Shown here: piece by piece, positions 59,228 to 64,000 of the stretch | How the letters are laid out: each line of letters begins with the position of its first letter | Position numbering within the stretch: position 1 is the stretch's first letter | Origin: Sycon ciliatum | Lineage: Eukaryota > Porifera > Calcarea > Leucosolenida > Sycettidae | Length of the DNA stretch: 64,000 bases | NCBI RefSeq assembly: GCF_964019385.1 | Contig: NC_088651.1 | Location: 6,480,196 to 6,544,195, forward strand | Reading direction: 5' to 3' | The notes under the pieces: generated by a model | What the model saw: only the letters and a program-made list of their open reading frames with translations | Told to the model about the DNA's origin: nothing | The model's database searches: none | Translations under genes and position numbers: made by a program

Positions 59228-60263
59228 GGGGGCAGCCTACCCATAAATTTCATATGGCATTCAATTGACCGTAACTTTGATGTTTCTCAATGGATTTGAG
59301 TGAAATTTTGACCACACACTCCTGCCACTATGCTTGCCCTCAGGACATGATTTACAAGTTCTTGCGCCTCACTGACAGGCTTTCCAGGCCGGAAAAACTC
59401 AAATTTCCGGCATAGTGCCACGGTGTGCAAGCCACCCAGGAGCCAAACAAATGCATTTACAATTTTTTCACATTTTCGTGCTCATTCTGTCCGTGCGCGG
59501 GACCCAAACCTAGAACAAGTCCAGAAGCAGCCATGGGTGATGGGGTAGGGCCCCTCAACGAGGCCCTGGAATCTGTCACAACGGAACGAGTGGGCGTTCT
59601 CTCACACACTCACACAGACCCAAGTCAATTTTTGAATTTTTTTAGGTTTAGCACGTGCTACGAGGTCGTACCTTTGATACAACATCCAGTGCTGGGACCT
59701 CCACAGCAAGCCATTTCCACAGCGCTGCACACCAAATCAAGGATGCCCTCAGAAACCGGCAAAGACTACCACTCACGTTTCACTACTGCCTAGTACTGAA
59801 TCCTACCTGACTTCTTGACACGACTCAAACTTGCCGAAGTCACTAAATCAACGTCAACTACAATAATCAAGCCACATATCTGCAACGTCACGAGGGTGCT
59901 GGCAAAAGTCCTGCTGCACGGCGGCGGGCTTCGCCCGCCGCCGTGCAGCCCAATATGTGGCTCAAAAACCTGATTTTTTGGACTTGGAGCAAAGTTCTGC
60001 ACACTTTCACGTGTTTCTATGATACGACAAGTTGCGCACGGTCTGCTCACATTCAAATACAGTGCTGCCAACAAATGACAGCGTGCAACAAAAAAATCTT
60101 TCATTGCAAGGGCACATTTTCGGCCATAACTCTTGAACGGCCGGTCAGATCGGGACACAATTTTCAGAGAATTTGCAGCTATTCATGCTCTTTCAACTGA
60201 CGTAGCACTCAATATGAATTTACAAATTCGATTTTTCAGCAAATTTTTGGGTAGTCTGCCACC
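59228..60263. mobile_element. TTAA-flanked DNA element, tandem copy 2
   Basis: 1036 bp, about 96-97% identical to copy 1, sharing the middle TTAA and ending at TTAA 60264-60267. The hairpin is at ~59915-59949. The main length difference is a small deletion near 59960. Confidence 0.85.
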
Positions 60264-60412
60264 TTAAGCCCAGGATCCCTCGCTAAGCTTTCGTAGCCTA
60301 ATAATCAAACTGATCGAAACATCTTTGCAATACGATTGTCGTGCAGATTTTTTTGTTTTGCAAAGACGTTTCTATTACTTTTTTTCTTTGTCAACCGGGA
60401 ATCCCTGAACAG

Positions 60413-60709
60413 GCTGCGATGCAGCGTTCCTCCTTTATTCCCAATCGAACGTGGTTCAACAAGCGGTCAAGTGCTCCTGGGTGCCCAAATCACCTGGTCA
60501 CCACGCCAGCAGGCGACAACTTTCACACCAAGGTTCAACTCGAGTTCAAGTCGAGTGACAGGACTGCACCCAAAAAAGGTCAAACAGGCTAGTAAGTTGT
60601 AGAGTCTACCCTGCAGGCACGGTGACCAGGTGACTGGTGTACGCAGGGTCACGTGACCGCTTGTTCAACCATGTTCGATTGGGAATAAAGGAGGAACGCT
60701 GCATCGCAG
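60413..60709. mobile_element. MITE with ~58-bp inverted ends
   Basis: GGCTGCGATGCAGCGTTCCT inward at the left, its complement at 60651-60709. Each arm continues through TTTATTCCCAATCGAACGTGG or its close match. No coding capacity. Confidence 0.88.
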
Positions 60710-60995
60710 CCTTTTCGGACCAAAACCAGTCGACTCAGCGTCCAAAAGACTACAACATATGGGCCAATTGCGGTCATCTGTGCTTTTATAAGAACGAAAT
60801 GGCGCTTTTAGTGACATTTTGCATACAAATCCCCATCTAGTAGGGCGCAGTCACCAAGTTTCGGTGGAAGTACGCGAGTTCGATTGGTATTCAAGTAGGA
60901 AGGGAGCGTCTCAGCTTCCTCGGACCACGACCATTCGACTCAGCACCCCGAAGACTACAACTGGTGATATTTTCATTTCAGCTTTAACTTCCCCT

Positions 60996-61378
60996 TTAAG
61001 AGTAACTTTCCACCACCGAAACGAGATACTATAATTATGCTTTCAGAAATAGTAACAACTAGGCACAAAACTCACAGAGTACTGAGCCATTCGACGTCCT
61101 GACACATAGCTTTAACACATCTCCGTAGCGCTAACCAACAGCCTTCCAACTCGGAAGGTTCAAGGTTAAGGAAAGACCAAATAGGGGAAGGTAAGCGCAA
61201 CGAAAATAAGCACAAGCTACAGTCCCACCGGAACAGAGAATGTCGATTGTTACTGGACAATGACGAGACCAGTAAGATACTTGACAAGCGGTCTAACTAC
61301 AATTCGAAGCAGCAAAGCAGCACACCTACCAACTTGGGTGGCTCAGAAATATCAAAGATAAGTACACAAGGGGGAAGC
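60996..61378 (-). repeat. Foldback A, single arm
   Basis: One arm of the family seen at 43165-43857 (AGCCTTCCAACTCGGAAGG; AAATAGGGGAAGGTAAG; CACCTACCAACTTGGGTGG); the partner arm is absent. Confidence 0.8.
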
Positions 61379-61519
61379 TTTGCGAAAACGAATTGTACAA
61401 ATCGAACGGGAACGCCAAACTCCTGCAGTACTTCTCGTGCATGACACTGTGATGGACTAGTTGACTACAAAACAAGTAGTTTCAAACGATGTACGTTTCG
61501 CCGTATGGTTCGTGACGGC

Positions 61520-62530
61520 TAGGCCTGGGCGGATAATGCTAGCATTATAAGTAGCATTATAGTGTGCGATTTGCAACGAGCATTATGCTAGCATTATAAT
61601 ACTACATTTCCGCAAAAGTGGCATTATAATTTATACTCAAAATAATGGCCCTGATAACTAATACTTACTTCTCCGAAAACCAGGCTTATGGGGAAAATCA
61701 TTTTTTTGAGAAAAATAATGTTTTGTAAAAAGGTTGTGTCGCGTGGACGCTCGAGTGCAGTGCAGTGGCAAAGAGAATCTCGCTTGTTCGAAGAAGTAGC
61801 AGTCATGGCAGGAAGGGTTTCAGCAGTCAGGAAAGTCAAAGGGCTTCCGGTAGAATATTCCCTGCTACTCCTCTAGTCACAACGAAGAGTATTTGAGCTG
61901 ATCGAACGGATTCCATCTCCTACACTCAGGGATGGCGAAATTTCTGCGCTAGCTGCTGCTTGCGGAAAATGGTGAAGAAATCGTCTCCAGTTAGAGTCGT
62001 GATGGCGATAGCGAGGAGAACCTGGACGACATCGATCCAGCCAATCGAAGTGCGGAGATACTAGCTGTTTCTGGGCCTCACACAAAGGGAACACGCACAG
62101 CAGAGCTCATACGTTTGCAGCAAGTTCACCAGGAAAAAGGCTTGAAGCGCAGTGTGAAAACTGTTTTGAATTGAAGTCCTTGGCGATGAAGTGCTACTGA
62201 ATGCCAGGCGAATGAGCGAGCAGATCGAGAGACCTCCACTCGAGACTTTCCTCGCTGGACAGCTAGCTGCAAGGGATTGTATGGAGCCAATAGCAGCATA
62301 AAATTAGCATTATGATCATGATTTTCCGGTAGCATTTTCTATGCCTTCTACGTAGACTACGAAACGTGCACAATACTGCCAAAACCAAGCCATTTTTTCC
62401 ATACTTACTACTGGTGAATTTCTGGCATTACAAAGGAACACCAGCATTACAAGTAGCATTATGATACAGTTTTTCTGGCATTGCCAATAGCATTATCCCA
62501 CAAAATAACTAGCATTATCACATGGCACGT
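61520..62530. mobile_element. hAT-like element with GCATTAT words
   Basis: Starts TAGGCCTGGGCGGATAATGC, followed by many AGCATTATA words; a second array lies at 62295-62520. The middle (61690-62290) has only short frames. No matching CTA end is seen on the right, so it may be truncated. Confidence 0.55.
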
Positions 62531-62595
62531 GATTGTTGCCCGTACTCCAGCGAATCAGCACCTTTCGCGCTCCGGGCAATAATATGCGATATTGC

Positions 62596-62641
62596 CCGCA
62601 AAAAAATAGTTTATTTGCCCGCAAAAAAATAGTTTATTTCA
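62596..62641. repeat. 23-bp tandem duplication
   Basis: TGCCCGCAAAAAAATAGTTT, then ATT, repeated twice. Confidence 0.85.
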
Positions 62642-62855
62642 GTGATCGCGTGACCACGACGACTCTGTAGCCTGTACGACTCTACGACGAGTCGCAGTGT
62701 AGCATTGAGACGAAGATGGATTTCTTTTTGGAGATGGACATCCCGGCAATGGACATGGCCTCGGACGTCTGCCGTGTGGTGCTTGCAGGGATCATTTGTT
62801 CAGTCATGTGTGCAGCCTGACCGTCGGTTAGCTTGTGGATAAGATTCAGTTCTGC

Positions 62856-63226
62856 TCGAAGTGGTACTGTGATCACAAACAATTATTTGAAATAGCACAA
62901 ATTCAATTCAGCGTCGTGCGTTTTCAGATCCTCGCAAAGTCACTGCCTGTATGTGGTCTTCATGTGCCACGCAAAACTCTTACCAGGCTGATCTGTCCTC
63001 TGCCTTCACCTTTGCTTGAACAACAAACACAACAATTCAGTAATGTTTTGCAATGAAAAATACAGCTATCTGGAGCTGAAAAAAAAGAAGAAAAATTGTC
63101 CTCAGAATTACACACCAGGGAGTCGTCAAATACTTGCACTTGTTGCAGTACTGTGTTTGACAACTTCCTGATACACATGTAAACATGAAGAAACTCTTTA
63201 TGGTAGCACTCTTAATTTTTCAACTG
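62856..63226 (+). repeat. ~370-bp direct repeat, copy 1
   Basis: GTGGTACTGTGATCACAAAC through TTATGGTAGCACTCTTAATT; nearly identical to 63587-63955. No recognised coding content. Confidence 0.9.
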
Positions 63227-63586
63227 AAATTATGATTCTGCTGTATTTTATTCTCGTTGCCATGTCTATTGCTATGACGATGCGGTGCCGGCACTTTTTT
63301 TCTGTCTCCGTCTTACAGTACTGTATACTCTCTGATGGCCTGTAGCAGACTTTTTGTTAGGGTGTAGGAGAAATATCTTCATTTTTCCTGTTTTGATAAT
63401 GATAGCACATCAATATACATTGTGGTCATAATGTGTTGGCATTTGGGCTAATTTCAACGGCAGCCCAATGGTCTGCTCTGTGGGCCATGTGATAAATTTG
63501 TTATCGCATGGTTGCAAGGGCCTTATGGCATATTATTGCCCCGAGAGGTTAGCCCGAGGGCCGTAGGCCCGAGGGCTAACCTCGAG
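63227..63586. other. Segment between the direct repeats
   Basis: No gene. At ~63538-63585 a palindrome (GAGGTTAGCCCGAGGGCC-GTA-GGCCCGAGGGCTAACCTC) stands immediately before the second repeat. Confidence 0.6.
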
Positions 63587-63955
63587 GAGTGGTACTGTGA
63601 TCACAAACAATTATTTGAAATAGCACAAATTCAATTCAGCGTCGTGCGTTTTCAGATCCTCGCAAAGTCACTGCCTGTGTGTGGTCTTCATGTGCCACGC
63701 AAAACTCTTACCAGGCTGATCTGTCCTCTGCCTTCACCTTTCCTTGAACAACAAACACAACAATTCAGTAATGTTTTGCAATGAAAAATACAGCTATCTG
63801 GAGCTGAAAAAAAAAGAAGAAAAATTGTCCTCAGAATTACACACCAGGGAGTCGTCAAATACTTGCACTTGTTGCAGTACTGTATTTGACAACTTCCTGA
63901 TACACATGTAAACATGAAGAAACTTTTTATGGTAGCACTCTTAATTTTTCGGGGG
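63587..63955 (+). repeat. ~370-bp direct repeat, copy 2
   Basis: Near-identical partner of 62856-63226, about 98% by eye. The pair could be a segmental duplication or the repeat unit of a larger element reaching beyond the window. Confidence 0.9.
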
Positions 63956-64000
63956 AAAAAAAAGTATCCATTTTTCCTATCTCACTTGTAACCCATCCCG

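Noticed and set aside
1-64000. CRISPR arrays, operons, prokaryotic signals
   Set aside because: No direct-repeat/spacer pattern; introns and SINEs show a eukaryotic genome.

Overview
The window is nuclear DNA of an invertebrate animal. It has GT/AG introns, large gene-poor spacers, microsatellites and many small transposable elements. Three multi-exon protein genes can be supported by reading frames that join across introns in matching phase: an ETS transcription factor (17.3-20.5 kb, +), a CD225/dispanin-type two-pass membrane protein (25.2-27.2 kb, -), and a secreted or surface protein with at least three SRCR domains (38.4-58.1 kb, +, running off the right edge). ETS and SRCR genes together exclude plants, fungi and prokaryotes. 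The SRCR modules, the retroelement families and the abundance of TACATGTA words would fit a sponge or another early-branching marine invertebrate, but I cannot fix the phylum from sequence alone.

Layout. 1-17.3 kb: microsatellite, one 13-bp minisatellite and one dispersed repeat, but no gene I can defend; it may be the 5' flank or first intron of the ETS gene. 17.3-20.5 kb: ETS gene, four visible exons. 20.5-25.1 kb: spacer with a mariner-like MITE, SINE remnants, a Penelope-like fragment and long (TA)n, (T)n and (CT)n tracts. 25.1-27.2 kb: CD225 gene; its single intron carries a hammerhead-ribozyme-like repeat. 27.2-38.3 kb: dense run of foldback elements and MITEs. 38.4-58.1 kb: SRCR gene. 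Each SRCR domain is built from two exons, split by a phase-2 intron and bounded by phase-1 introns. Its 11.7-kb intron (46.3-57.9 kb) is filled with nested elements, including a LINE with an open reverse-transcriptase frame inside a DNA element, a hAT MITE with a perfect 8-bp target duplication, and an old broken retroelement. 58.1-64 kb: two ~1-kb TTAA-flanked elements in tandem, a MITE with ~58-bp inverted ends, a foldback arm, a GCATTAT-rich element and a ~370-bp direct duplication.

The most interesting signals are: (i) three dispersed antisense copies of a hammerhead-ribozyme-like motif, with a compensatory stem II change between copies; (ii) a group of hAT-like elements whose ends all read TAG.../...CTA but whose internal word (GCATAAT, GCATATTT, GCCGAA, TTGCGA, GCATTAT) differs by element, including a 46-bp relic; (iii) a foldback element whose end lies just upstream of an SRCR splice acceptor; (iv) a cysteine-rich frame with C-x2-C-x5-C spacing overlapping the SRCR signal-peptide exon.

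The three genes do not form a pathway; they are ordinary neighbours. All homology statements come from recognising motifs by eye; no search was run.
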